This document shows positions 20,702 through 32,596 of a stretch of 64,000 bases of DNA, piece after piece (the first letter of the stretch is position 1; each line of letters opens with the position of its first letter). This DNA comes from Henningerozyma blattae CBS 6284 (taxonomy: Eukaryota > Ascomycota > Saccharomycetes > Saccharomycetales > Saccharomycetaceae). Location: positions 1-64,000 of the forward strand of contig NC_020191.1 in assembly GCF_000315915.1 (NCBI RefSeq), read 5' to 3'. The translations under genes and the position numbers were made by a program. Below the pieces are notes generated by a model. The model saw nothing but the letters and a program-made list of their open reading frames with translations. It did no database searches and was not told the DNA's origin.

Positions 20702-23700
20702 ATGGCTGAGGAAAATTCGTTTCTGGACTCATCCTTCTATACTTCAGATACATTAAGTACAGTAGATCATGCAAGAAATTTTAGAAATTCACTGATCTTA
20801 GAAGAACTATCTCAAAGAGATTTGACCGCTGCATTTAATGATGAAAAAGATACCATTCAAACTCAAACAAATTTAAAACTTGCTCATACTAATAAGGACG
20901 GTGAAAATAATTCTCCATCTCAAACAACTCTAAGAGAACCAAATACTACAAAAACAATCCAAATATCGTCATCTCCTTCTTTAAGTGCCCTAAGCAACCT
21001 TTTAAACGAAAAGTCTAAGATTGCTGATCAAAAAATGAGAAATAGTATGCTATTAGATACCTCCATTATTGAAGAAGATGAAGATGTTGAAGATGGCTAT
21101 AGTAAAGAATTTTTAAATCTACCTGCATATGAAGAAGTACAAGTAGATAATTTTGGTTCAAACATCTATAGAAATAGTAGCAAAAATAATTCAACATCTC
21201 CAAATCTTTTGGACATTGACGGCCTTCATAAAATTCAAGTTCCCATACCATCTTCAAATTTCCCAATAGCAAGCCTTGAACAACCCGATTTCCTTACAAC
21301 TCCTAGAGTGGAGCCTCCGAAAGCTGCTGTTATTGCTAGGATTCATTCACCTAGTAAACTGTTTTCGAATAACTTACTCTCTAACAATAACAATAACCAA
21401 CCTTCATTTGAATCAGAACTGTATTTGAACCCTTTAAGCAGATCTCATTCACCTGTCGCAGTTCCAATAACTACTGCACCTATTGGTAATGCAACTGCTA
21501 TCTCCTCATACTCGTCTTCTCCAAACAGGTACCTAGATTTGAAACTTTCTTCTAAATCTTCTTCAGCCACTCCAAGTCAGTGTGATAACTCAAATATTTA
21601 TAATAATCAAGGCAGTAGTAATATTAATTATAGTTCTGAAGAACGTTCAACTTCAACTGATTCTAACCAGCAATTGAATAGACATTTGAACTCACCAATT
21701 CCAACACCAGCTACAACACCCTTAAAAGTTTCAGATTCAAAGAAAACACCCAACAAAAATAGAACAAGAAATGGGAGTATTTCCACAACCTCAACTTTGA
21801 ATACAACACCTTCCTCTTCAAGGAAAAAGAAAGGTCTTTTTTCATTTTTGAAGAAAAAGCCATCCCAAAATGACATTCCAACTGTAAGCCATAATCAAAA
21901 ACAACAATACAATTCCAATCATTCTTTACCCACATCTTCAACATTTTCAGTTTCACAAACTTCATTAAACTCTAATACGTCTACCCCAGAAAAACTACAG
22001 AAAAAATCGCACAGCAGCAATAGCATATTTAGTTCTTTCAGGAGAAACAGGGAGTCCTCAAATGACTCAAGTCAAGCAAAGAGAATATATCATTCTAACC
22101 ACCAAAATCAACAACAATCTCATAATAACGCTAAGAAAAATAACGCTAAGAAAAATAATGACGAAACTATTGCTTCTAATAATACAAGTGCTGCAAATAG
22201 CATAATAAGCAGCACACATATAACTAGATCTCGAACAGCTTCAAACGCAAATGTAAATACAATTCCCAAAATTTCTTCTGCAAAGACTAACTCAACTAGC
22301 AATAGCCCATATGTTAATAATGTTATTCCTCTTTCTTCCTCATCTTCATCCTCACCTATTAAAAGGGACGGCACTTCAAATCGGAGAAACATTACACCAT
22401 TAGCCTTTGATTTAGCAATGAAGAAAAATCAATCATTCGATGAAGATAATGATACTGACAACCAGATATCTTTTAAAACTACCTCCTCAGATGTTGAAGT
22501 AAATACAGTTCCTATCACATATCATCCAAACATTCCCGAATTAATAATTGAAGGAAGTACCACTAATAATAAAAAAGCAAAATCTTATGACCAGTTAATT
22601 AATTCTCCCAGTGATCAGCATAATATAATTGCGACTAAAAATACCAATAGGAGTACATCACAAAGTAAGGGATTATTTGAACGTCCCCTTGGTCAGCAAA
22701 ACGCTCAATCATTTAAGAACGTATCGATCACTGATGATGATTTTTTCCAAAAACCTCAAAATCCCTTTCAACCAAGAGCTGATTATGGTGAATCTTTATT
22801 CCCTAAAACATTAGACGAACAAGAAGTTGAATCAATTATCTCCTTAGAAAGAACAAGATCCATTAAAAGTAATAATAGAAATTCCATTGCTTCCTATAGA
22901 AAATCAAGTGATAATTACTCACTTAAAAATCAAAATGAAGGCATGATTGTAACTGAGCCTACTTCAATTGTCCTTTCCACGCCTGACTTGACTAAATCTC
23001 CAGCCAGCAGCATTTTGAAAAGTGGAAAGTTCGAAAATGCAGATACTTCATCAAATTTCTCCGGAATGAATGAAAGTACTGGATCTTTATTTACTGGTGA
23101 AGCTCAATTTTCTCAACCTTCTCAAAGAAATAATATTTCAAATTTGCAAGATATCAGTACTAATGTTGAAAGCAACTTTTCTTTTACATCAAGTGATGAG
23201 CAGGTTCAAGGCTTAAACTTACATTCTGAACCATTAGGCTTAGAAGCTGATACAGAATTGATGTCTGATATTATGGAGTTTGCAGACCTAATTGACTTTG
23301 GTGATTCCATGAATTTTGGTGACACCGTTGATTTTGCTGAGTCTTTGAATTTTACTTTAGATCCCGTTGATAACTCAAAAATTAATATTGTATTAGAGGA
23401 ACCTGTGACGAGAGAACCTCACTCTTCCAAAAATAATTCTACAATGAACGAAGCTCAACATATAAAAAAGAGCCAAACGATTGATTCTAATTATTGGGAT
23501 AAGTCTAGCAAAATGGATAGCAATAAGCAAGAATCAAGTAATGATGCCAACGCTTCAAAAGTGTCAATATCTACTACTTCTTATAAAGATATTTCAGATA
23601 CAGAACAACCTCCACCAAATTACTTTTATGAATACCCAGATAGCAATAATATTAATTCTACTGAAGAAGTAAATCACAATCCTTTTTCGTATGATCCAAT

Positions 23701-24208
23701 CCAAGAACCATTTCAAACTTTCCCTAGTCAATCATCTGATAACGCTAAAACTCAATTGAAACCAAATATAATTTCTGACGTTGAAAATGACACAGAGAAT
23801 AATGATGTAGAAAGCCTTCAACAAAATAATGCATACTTCCCAGAAACACAAATTAGTAGGCCGATTTCTATGTCTTTCAAGGGCTTACGAGCACCAACGT
23901 ATAATACTTCAAATACTCCTTCTATGATAAATTCCGTCCATGCTGACAAACAAGATCAAAAAATTAATCCTACAAGTGATTCTAAAATGAAAGCCATTAA
24001 TGAAAAACATAAAGTTAAAGTTGATTTTTCTCAAAATGTAATTTTATTCGAAACATATAGTCAGTTTGAATATGACCGTAAACCTGAAGTTGCTACTTGT
24101 AATTTACTGACTCCTCAATTGGCTCAATTAATTAAATCAGAGCTAAATGAATTAAAAAGTGAAATGGAGGTTCATATAGATTCTAGATGCTATACCCATT
24201 TTTATTAA
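20702..24208 (+). CDS. BNI4: Bud-neck scaffold Bni4 (Glc7 / chitin synthase targeting)
   Basis: This 1168-residue scaffold tethers chitin synthase III (through Chs4) and the PP1 phosphatase Glc7 to the septin ring at the bud neck. Most of it is Ser/Asn/Thr-rich disorder. The diagnostic part is the C-terminus: a PP1-docking RVxF-type motif KVDF at residues 1106-1109, then a conserved block containing ETYSQFEYDRKP, ATCNLLTPQLAQLIKSELN and a final SRCYTHFY. This is the Bni4 signature. A run of hexapeptide-like units lies near residues 858-890. The S. cerevisiae protein is about 892 residues. BNI4 is YNL233W there, next to YNL234W exactly as here; CSL4 (YNL232W) is missing on the other side. Confidence 0.95.
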   Translation: MAEENSFLDSSFYTSDTLSTVDHARNFRNSLILEELSQRDLTAAFNDEKDTIQTQTNLKLAHTNKDGENNSPSQTTLREPNTTKTIQISSSPSLSALSNLLNEKSKIADQKMRNSMLLDTSIIEEDEDVEDGYSKEFLNLPAYEEVQVDNFGSNIYRNSSKNNSTSPNLLDIDGLHKIQVPIPSSNFPIASLEQPDFLTTPRVEPPKAAVIARIHSPSKLFSNNLLSNNNNNQPSFESELYLNPLSRSHSPVAVPITTAPIGNATAISSYSSSPNRYLDLKLSSKSSSATPSQCDNSNIYNNQGSSNINYSSEERSTSTDSNQQLNRHLNSPIPTPATTPLKVSDSKKTPNKNRTRNGSISTTSTLNTTPSSSRKKKGLFSFLKKKPSQNDIPTVSHNQKQQYNSNHSLPTSSTFSVSQTSLNSNTSTPEKLQKKSHSSNSIFSSFRRNRESSNDSSQAKRIYHSNHQNQQQSHNNAKKNNAKKNNDETIASNNTSAANSIISSTHITRSRTASNANVNTIPKISSAKTNSTSNSPYVNNVIPLSSSSSSSPIKRDGTSNRRNITPLAFDLAMKKNQSFDEDNDTDNQISFKTTSSDVEVNTVPITYHPNIPELIIEGSTTNNKKAKSYDQLINSPSDQHNIIATKNTNRSTSQSKGLFERPLGQQNAQSFKNVSITDDDFFQKPQNPFQPRADYGESLFPKTLDEQEVESIISLERTRSIKSNNRNSIASYRKSSDNYSLKNQNEGMIVTEPTSIVLSTPDLTKSPASSILKSGKFENADTSSNFSGMNESTGSLFTGEAQFSQPSQRNNISNLQDISTNVESNFSFTSSDEQVQGLNLHSEPLGLEADTELMSDIMEFADLIDFGDSMNFGDTVDFAESLNFTLDPVDNSKINIVLEEPVTREPHSSKNNSTMNEAQHIKKSQTIDSNYWDKSSKMDSNKQESSNDANASKVSISTTSYKDISDTEQPPPNYFYEYPDSNNINSTEEVNHNPFSYDPIQEPFQTFPSQSSDNAKTQLKPNIISDVENDTENNDVESLQQNNAYFPETQISRPISMSFKGLRAPTYNTSNTPSMINSVHADKQDQKINPTSDSKMKAINEKHKVKVDFSQNVILFETYSQFEYDRKPEVATCNLLTPQLAQLIKSELNELKSEMEVHIDSRCYTHFY
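23273..23370 (+). repeat. Degenerate hexapeptide repeat in BNI4
   Basis: About five 18-bp units encode the successive peptides MEFADLI, DFGDSM, NFGDTV, DFAESL and NFTLDP. Phe is in the same place and acidic residues follow it. The unit boundaries are clear, and the DNA copies have diverged. Confidence 0.7.
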
Positions 24209-24579
24209 AGACAATTATCAATTTAATAACTAATATAACAAAAATCCTTTTCTGCATTAACGTATAACATTATTTTAAATGGAGAAATATATATAATACA
24301 CAATTTATGGTTATCCTCTATAAATTAGTTCGCGGATAACTTGAATTCACTTATATAAATTTTAGTCATATTTAAAAATATATCTCAAAATAAAATATAT
24401 TCCATAATATATCAATACAATAGTATTTATTTTTCTTCCTAATGAATAAAAAAAAAACAGTATATTAATACATATTTCTATTATAAAAACAATAAAAAAC
24501 AGTATTTATAATATACCATATATGCACACATCATACAATTTGAAGTTGCATGGCTTGTACTGTATTTAGTTCTATAAAT
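24209..24579. other. Convergent spacer BNI4 / PDR16
   Basis: Short AT-rich DNA between two 3' ends. It probably holds both polyadenylation regions. CSL4, which occupies this place in S. cerevisiae, is absent. Confidence 0.6.
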
Positions 24580-26303
<1,724 letters not shown>

Positions 26304-28283
26304 TCACCGTCTGTTTTTGCGCCCTTTTAAGTTTGATCTCACCTTACTGGGTGGAGCAGCATGACCTAAGCTCTTGACATGTAAGAACAACTTATTTCTA
26401 GTATCAAATCCTTGACCACATGTACCACACACTTCCGTACCATATGATGAATGCAGAGGTTGTGTGTTTAGTAAAGGAATAGGAATTTGAGAAACGGGAT
26501 CCGAAGAACTCTTCTTGTTGTTCTTCTTATCCTTTTTTGACTTAGCTTTTTTCTTCTTTGAAGTGGACCAGTCATCATCAGAGAGGTCGCTAGTAGATGC
26601 ATTAAGAGATGCTAACAATTCACTTATTTTGTCACCTGCATCAAGTATATTATTCTCGACACTTGGCTCTGTAGACTTTTCTTTTTTCAAGAGCCTTTTT
26701 TTAGCTTCTCTTCTTCTAGCTTTCTTCCCTAATATTGGTAAAGTATCTTCATCAGAATTATAAACATCATCAACTTCAATATTCAAATTCCGAAGATTAG
26801 TAGCTAAATTAGTGTAGGAATTAGTTGTATCAGATTTACTTATTTCATCTGTTGAAGTATTAGATGGATTTTCTAAAATTTCATCAATATCTTCATCACT
26901 TTCCATTTCTGCTAGCTGTCTTTCAATCTCAGCAAGCTCTGCATCGACATCTACACCTATTATATCGGTATCAAACTTTTGCTTACTATCATCATGTTTA
27001 TTACTAATAGGTGTGCTAGGACTAGAATAATCATCGAGTAACGATTCTTCCTCATCAGCTGATTTAAATTCATCTAAATCAGATAAGCTATCTAATCCAA
27101 ATTCGATATTCTCCTTTTTCATTTGTTTTTGAATTTTATAAACGTTCTTTTTATGCATTCTAGTACTCAAATGATTTTCTAATTGCTTGAGTGATTTAAA
27201 GATTTTATTACAGATGTCACATTCATAAACAATCACTTCTTCTTCCCCAGCTAAAGTAGAACTTTCTTTAAATTGATCAATATCATGCAGCTCTGAATGA
27301 TTCAAGTCGATATCCTTTTTTTGATTATTGTCATAGTGTTTTTCTAAATCTGCCCAATTAACAGTATCTGCTGATTGCCATTCTTGTTCTTCGTACTTTT
27401 CAGCAGCTAAAGAGTCTTTCGAACGGTCCTTTGTGGTTTCATTTTTCAATTTCTCTTTTCTTTTTCTTTCTTCATCCAAATGTTTCTTATATTTTTTTAT
27501 TCTAGGATCAAGCTTTTTAACAAAATCAACAAATCTTCGAACTGTTTTATTATATTCATTTCTTGCCTTTTGTCTTGATTTTTCATTTCTCTTATGAACT
27601 TCTCTCTTAGTTTTTCTGTCATAAGTTGGTAAATACATATATTCATCTTTCCAATTAAATGATTTTAGTGTATTAAAGCCGGACCACCGTTTATAAAATA
27701 CATTTAAATAATCATAATCTGTATTGGAGCAACCAAACACAGGTAAAAAATAGTACGTTTCATCTTCTTTTATTCTATCAATAACTGAAGTACAAGTATT
27801 CTCAAACCCATTTTTAATTAAATCTATTTCAAAGTTAAAATCCTGATATTTATCGAAGTTCTTTAGACTCAATCTCTTACCGTTATTAACCTCATCATTT
27901 GATAAACGGCTAAATATTTTACTTATTATTTGATAAATCCCAGCTGGAGAATCATCAATTCTGGTATATAAGGAACTATTGAAGAACATCAAAACTTCAT
28001 CTGTAGTAACACCTGTTACTATTGAATCCACTTCATATTCATCTTCTAGTGGCGTATCATTGAGAATTTGTTGTTTATGTGAATCATACCAAGCTCTCTC
28101 CTGAGGATCAGACAAAACTTCATATGCTGCTCTAATTTCTGAAAATATTGCTGTTGCTTCTTCAGGGTTCTCACGATTTTTATCGGGGTGGTATTGTAGT
28201 GCTTTTTTTCTATATGCCTTTTTCAATTCTAAATCACTTGCATATTCACTGACTTCCAAGAGTTCATAATAACATGTTTTCAT
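26304..28283 (-). CDS. JJJ1: J-protein co-chaperone Jjj1 (60S biogenesis)
   Basis: This 659-residue cytosolic J-protein stimulates Hsp70 (Ssa) to release Arx1 from late pre-60S ribosomes. The J domain is at residues 1-70 with the HPD tripeptide at 32-34. A middle region of Lys/Arg-rich helices (about 220-285) follows. Two C2H2-type zinc fingers are visible, [17 protein letters not shown] at about 355-378 and [17 protein letters not shown] at 619-641, separated by acidic segments. The tail is basic (GRKNRR). The S. cerevisiae protein is 590 residues with the same order. It lies in the same position and strand as YNL227C, beside CNM67. Confidence 0.96.
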   Translation of the reverse strand: MKTCYYELLEVSEYASDLELKKAYRKKALQYHPDKNRENPEEATAIFSEIRAAYEVLSDPQERAWYDSHKQQILNDTPLEDEYEVDSIVTGVTTDEVLMFFNSSLYTRIDDSPAGIYQIISKIFSRLSNDEVNNGKRLSLKNFDKYQDFNFEIDLIKNGFENTCTSVIDRIKEDETYYFLPVFGCSNTDYDYLNVFYKRWSGFNTLKSFNWKDEYMYLPTYDRKTKREVHKRNEKSRQKARNEYNKTVRRFVDFVKKLDPRIKKYKKHLDEERKRKEKLKNETTKDRSKDSLAAEKYEEQEWQSADTVNWADLEKHYDNNQKKDIDLNHSELHDIDQFKESSTLAGEEEVIVYECDICNKIFKSLKQLENHLSTRMHKKNVYKIQKQMKKENIEFGLDSLSDLDEFKSADEEESLLDDYSSPSTPISNKHDDSKQKFDTDIIGVDVDAELAEIERQLAEMESDEDIDEILENPSNTSTDEISKSDTTNSYTNLATNLRNLNIEVDDVYNSDEDTLPILGKKARRREAKKRLLKKEKSTEPSVENNILDAGDKISELLASLNASTSDLSDDDWSTSKKKKAKSKKDKKNNKKSSSDPVSQIPIPLLNTQPLHSSYGTEVCGTCGQGFDTRNKLFLHVKSLGHAAPPSKVRSNLKGRKNRR

Positions 28284-28576
28284 CTTAGGATTAGAGGATA
28301 GTAGAAAATGTAGATTTTAATAATGCAACCACTGTCATGCATTTATAGTATTAACTAAGATAAAAAAGACGAATTCAAGTTTCTAATTAAAAAATTTGAT
28401 TTAATTTTTTTTTTACGTCATCTCGAGTTTGTTAACAAACAATTTTCGGACTAATTTATATATCCGTTCGAATCTCGGGAAAATTCTAAATGTGTTCCTA
28501 TTATATAAAATTATATTCTTGCATTTCTATTTATAATATTCATATTGAAGTAAACCATTGATATATGTGCATATAT

Positions 28577-31500
28577 TTATTGATCTTCGATCTTATTTTC
28601 TAATTCTTTTAACATTGAATGTAAATAAGTGGCAATAGGATGCTTCACCGTATTTAGGTCATGGGTATTCATAAACTGGACATAAGCTTCGGTGGTAAAA
28701 CGTTCCATTTCAAAATATCGATCATGCAGTTTGAAATGTATACGGTTAATAAATTTTAGAAATATTACCCTTTCTAAATGAATATAAATTGTTATAAGAG
28801 GCATTTTATAAGAAAATTTGTCAAATGGGATTTTCAATGAAACAATAATATTTTTCAATGCATTTTGAAGTTGAATCATTGTCAATTCATCTACTTGATC
28901 AAGTTTTAAGTTCTCTATCAGGGAATTACTACCGTCTCCCTTGAATGTGTTGCGAATGTTATTTTCGGTTATTCTCAGAGATTTATCTCCAGTTAATTTT
29001 TCCAGTTTTTTGGTTAGCTCATTAATATTTTCTGATTGAGCGTTAAGCTTGTTATTAAGTGCTTCAACTTCAGTTTCTTTGACTACTAAAATTGACTGTA
29101 AAATTCCAATTCTTGAAATCTCATTTTGCATTGTATGTTCCATATCGGACATATATTTCAAACAACTTGATAATTGTTCTGTAAGTTCTTCATTACAATT
29201 ATCCTTCTTCAAAAGTAATGATTTCAGATTAATTTCATTTTGAGTCTCAGTCTTCAACAACTTATCCTGGAAATTAATTCTTTTAGTTTCACTGACTTCA
29301 TTTTCCTTTTTGATGTCAGTTAGTAATTTTTTTGTGCTAGATATTTCAGTATTAAAGATATCTGTTGATGCAGCAAGATTTTCTATTCTTTCCAAATGTG
29401 CATTTTGATTTTCTAATAATGAGTTTAAAGAAGTTATTACCTTTTTACTCATGTCACTGATTTTAGGGAAAGAAACTTTCATTTCTTCAATATCTTCTGT
29501 AATAAACCCTGAAGTTTTGTAAAGCTTTGAAAACATGTCATTAAAGTCTGAGTTCTTTATCTGAGATAATTTTTTTATAAATATCATTGGATCATTATCG
29601 TCTTGGATTAACTTATCAAAAATGGGTTTGTCATATAGTTCAAAAGAGCGAAGAAAATTGTATGCAATTTTGATAACATTAGTTAACTGCACCTTATTTT
29701 GTATTAATTCTGAATTTTGTTGTTTATAATTACTAGTTTCTTTTTTTAGCTCTTTTAATTCTTCAGATTGACTTTTACAGTTTCTTTTTAAATGTAAAAT
29801 TATGATTCTAGAGGAAGATAATTGGTTTTCAACATTTCTTACTTCAGTTGTTAGAGTTGTCTTCTGAACTTCACTTTCATAGGCTTTTAATTTGTTTTTC
29901 TCAACGAGTTTTCTTATTTCTTTACTTTTAACGCTAAATATTTTATGTTGGTTTTGAATAATATTAACTAATTTTGGAAGATAACTCTTGAAATTAACTA
30001 CTTTTTCTTTATATGCACTTAATTCTTTATTATTAATTTTAAGTTTGCTAGATATCATTTGTAATTCTTTTGAATAAGTAAGTTTATCTTTCTCAAGAAG
30101 TTCTAACCTATCTGTAAGAATTTTATTTTCTAAAAGAATATTTTTCAATTTTTCTTCAGTATTTTCATTTTGTCTTTTTAAATGATATAGTTCATTATTT
30201 ACTGATTTTAAAATATCTTGACTTTTTTCATATTTGCTTTTGTATGCATTTTTTTCTTCTTCTAATTTCTTTAAATTGGCATTTAATTCTCTTTTCGAAG
30301 TCTTTAAGGTGGTTATTTCTTTTCTCATCATTAATCTGCGACTGTCAAACTTGTCTAATTGCTTAATTCTTTCCTCCAATATATGCACTTTTTCATTTAG
30401 TAAAGCTGAATTATTTAAATCTATTTGTGGCAACATTTTTCCATTATTGGGCAATGATGTAAATAGATTAGTAGGAATATTTTCATTTAGTTTCCAATTT
30501 GGCATTGAAATACAATATACAGATTGGTTAGATTCACTTTTTGCGGAAGTAATTTGTACTGGTACGATAAATGTATGTTCTTGAGATTCAAAATGGGAAG
30601 ATATATTGCAATTAATAACATTTCCCTCAAATTGATTTATTAATGGAGAAATTTTATTACCAATGTGCCTTGTTTTTGGATGATTGCATTTTTTTATATT
30701 TTCAATTTTATTACGGCTATGTTCTTCACTATTCAGTCTTATAGAATTTGTTTTGGTTTTAATATCATTCCACATGTTACTTGGCTCTTTCATCAGGCAC
30801 AGCATTTGGGTATCTGAAATATTTTGGTTCATTGCCCCTTCTTCCTTACCAATTTTTGTGCTAAACTGAGGATAATTTGGAGTTTCATCTTTGAATGCAT
30901 CTTGTTTATTCAAATCAGTACCTCTTAGAATACGATTATCAGATTTATAAGTTCTTTCGTTATTACTAATATCTTCATAGTTATCTTCTTTATTTGCGGC
31001 ATCTCCATAATTATCTTCATCATTGGTGATATCTGTATCTTTATTCTCATTATTTGTAGCATCTTCATATTTATCTTCATTAGTAGTGACATCGTCATAT
31101 TTATCTTCAGTATTGGTAATAGCGTCACATTTATCTTCAATATTGGTAATTTTTTCATATTTATCTTCATTATTTATGATAGTTATATCTCTATTTTCAT
31201 TATTGAAAGTTACATTTGAACAATCCATACCTTTCTCTGTAGTATCTGAATTTAAAAATTCTGGGCTTTTGAATTTCAAAACATTTGGTTTTAGAATTGC
31301 TGGCTTATTATTACAGAGGCTTGAATTGGGCCTAGAGTGTGTGAATGCAGAGGGATTCAATTTTTTAGGAGTCATTGGCAAATCTTGGAGATAATTTGGG
31401 GTTTCTTCAATCTGAGAAGTTGTAGATTCGATATCAGTTAAATTTCCTGGTTCAGAAGTGGAGTTTGAATGAGTGGTTGAAGAAATATTACTCTCTATGG

Positions 31501-31627
31501 GGTCAAAGTTGGATGGAATTTGGAAAGAATTACCAAATTCTTCGTTTCTAATATCTTCTTCTTTCATGCTATTATTTTCATTGATATTTGTACCCAAGAA
31601 ATAATTAATAATTGTGTATACTGGCAT
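28577..31627 (-). CDS. CNM67: Spindle pole body coiled-coil protein, CNM67/ADY3 family
   Basis: The product is 1016 residues. About 390-900 is almost continuous heptad-type coiled coil rich in Lys, Glu, Leu and Asn. The globular C-terminus (about 905-1016) contains FKLHDRYFEMERFTTEAYV. Cnm67 anchors the outer plaque of the spindle pole body through Spc42 and Nud1; its duplicate Ady3 works at the prospore membrane. Only one gene of the pair is present here, in a context that matches both (YNL225C beside JJJ1, YDL239C beside LRG1). The protein is much longer than S. cerevisiae Cnm67 (581) and nearer Ady3 (790). Residues 141-230 carry a 10-residue tandem repeat. Assignment to CNM67 rather than ADY3 rests on JJJ1 and ATG4 as direct neighbours. 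Confidence 0.8.
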   Translation of the reverse strand: MPVYTIINYFLGTNINENNSMKEEDIRNEEFGNSFQIPSNFDPIESNISSTTHSNSTSEPGNLTDIESTTSQIEETPNYLQDLPMTPKKLNPSAFTHSRPNSSLCNNKPAILKPNVLKFKSPEFLNSDTTEKGMDCSNVTFNNENRDITIINNEDKYEKITNIEDKCDAITNTEDKYDDVTTNEDKYEDATNNENKDTDITNDEDNYGDAANKEDNYEDISNNERTYKSDNRILRGTDLNKQDAFKDETPNYPQFSTKIGKEEGAMNQNISDTQMLCLMKEPSNMWNDIKTKTNSIRLNSEEHSRNKIENIKKCNHPKTRHIGNKISPLINQFEGNVINCNISSHFESQEHTFIVPVQITSAKSESNQSVYCISMPNWKLNENIPTNLFTSLPNNGKMLPQIDLNNSALLNEKVHILEERIKQLDKFDSRRLMMRKEITTLKTSKRELNANLKKLEEEKNAYKSKYEKSQDILKSVNNELYHLKRQNENTEEKLKNILLENKILTDRLELLEKDKLTYSKELQMISSKLKINNKELSAYKEKVVNFKSYLPKLVNIIQNQHKIFSVKSKEIRKLVEKNKLKAYESEVQKTTLTTEVRNVENQLSSSRIIILHLKRNCKSQSEELKELKKETSNYKQQNSELIQNKVQLTNVIKIAYNFLRSFELYDKPIFDKLIQDDNDPMIFIKKLSQIKNSDFNDMFSKLYKTSGFITEDIEEMKVSFPKISDMSKKVITSLNSLLENQNAHLERIENLAASTDIFNTEISSTKKLLTDIKKENEVSETKRINFQDKLLKTETQNEINLKSLLLKKDNCNEELTEQLSSCLKYMSDMEHTMQNEISRIGILQSILVVKETEVEALNNKLNAQSENINELTKKLEKLTGDKSLRITENNIRNTFKGDGSNSLIENLKLDQVDELTMIQLQNALKNIIVSLKIPFDKFSYKMPLITIYIHLERVIFLKFINRIHFKLHDRYFEMERFTTEAYVQFMNTHDLNTVKHPIATYLHSMLKELENKIEDQ
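30938..31207 (-). repeat. Nine-copy 30-bp coding minisatellite in CNM67
   Basis: Residues 141-230 repeat every 10 residues with consensus near DITNNEDKYE; copies read AITNTEDKYD, DVTTNEDKYE, DATNNENKDT and DITNDEDNYG. The segment is acidic, lies N-terminal to the coiled coil, and keeps the frame. Confidence 0.9.
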
Positions 31628-32596
31628 AGTACGTTCCCAAACTTATACTTTGTAACTTTGACAATACCTATAATATAGATTCTCAAAATGATATCTACTA
31701 TTTCAAAAAAATTTATACTCAAAAAGTTATATCTTAAAAGCACAATGAAAAAAAAGAAGTGGCAATCCAATTATAAGTTAATACATGTAGACTAGTTATG
31801 AATTGAGCTTTCAAGGAATGTATACAAAAAATTTTAATATTAAGACTAATTTGTTATTTTTCATTTGATTTTGTGTCCAAAATTTCTAAAAAAAAGAAAT
31901 AAAATAAAAAAGATTGATGCTTTCTCAACATAACATGATATATCTATCAATTAACCAAAATATCCTCCTTAAAAACTTGAATATAATGTAATTATGAAGC
32001 TGAAAAAAGATTTATTATTTAATTCACAAAGCATCCCCTTTAAGGGTTATTTCTTATATCTCAAAAGCAGTTTCAATCATCAAAACGATTTATATATTAA
32101 TTATTCAAATTCATATATATTAATTTATCCCTTTATACTAAATAAAAAAAATTAATATTACAGGATATACCTTCCAATGTCATTATATATGCTTTTTCTG
32201 GAGAGAGAATGTTTTAAGAATTATTTATTGATTAGCAGCAGGTGTTGTTTAATGCTCAAATAATAAGAAGAAATGACTTGTTTATAAAAATAAAAAATTT
32301 ACTAAGTATTTACATGTCTTACATATAATATTAACTATCATAAGATTAGTTATTCTATGATCCCTTTTTTTTATATCAAAATTTAAATTTTGAAATAATG
32401 CGCTAATTTCTGCGATAGCCTTAGATTTCAATAAGGGAACAAAAACGTATCAGGAGATTAGTAAAAGCTCAACAAAAAAAATTCACTTTTATAAAAAGGA
32501 CTCTATGAATAATAGTTTATACAGGTGCTAAATTTTGCGATCGATGGCAAATAATTTTGTGTACGACTGTTATCTTTAAATAATTCTTTTCTTAAT
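31628..32596. promoter_or_regulatory. Divergent promoter region CNM67 / ATG4
   Basis: AT-rich interval of about 1 kb between two 5' ends, with TATA-like stretches and A-tracts on both sides. I found no clear Gcn4, Ume6 or stress-element cluster and no RNA gene. SQS1 (YNL224C) is absent. Confidence 0.5.

Noticed and set aside
28465..28485. GTTCGAATCTCGGG, a second B-box-like sequence
   Set aside because: T stem does not pair and no A box lies at the right distance.
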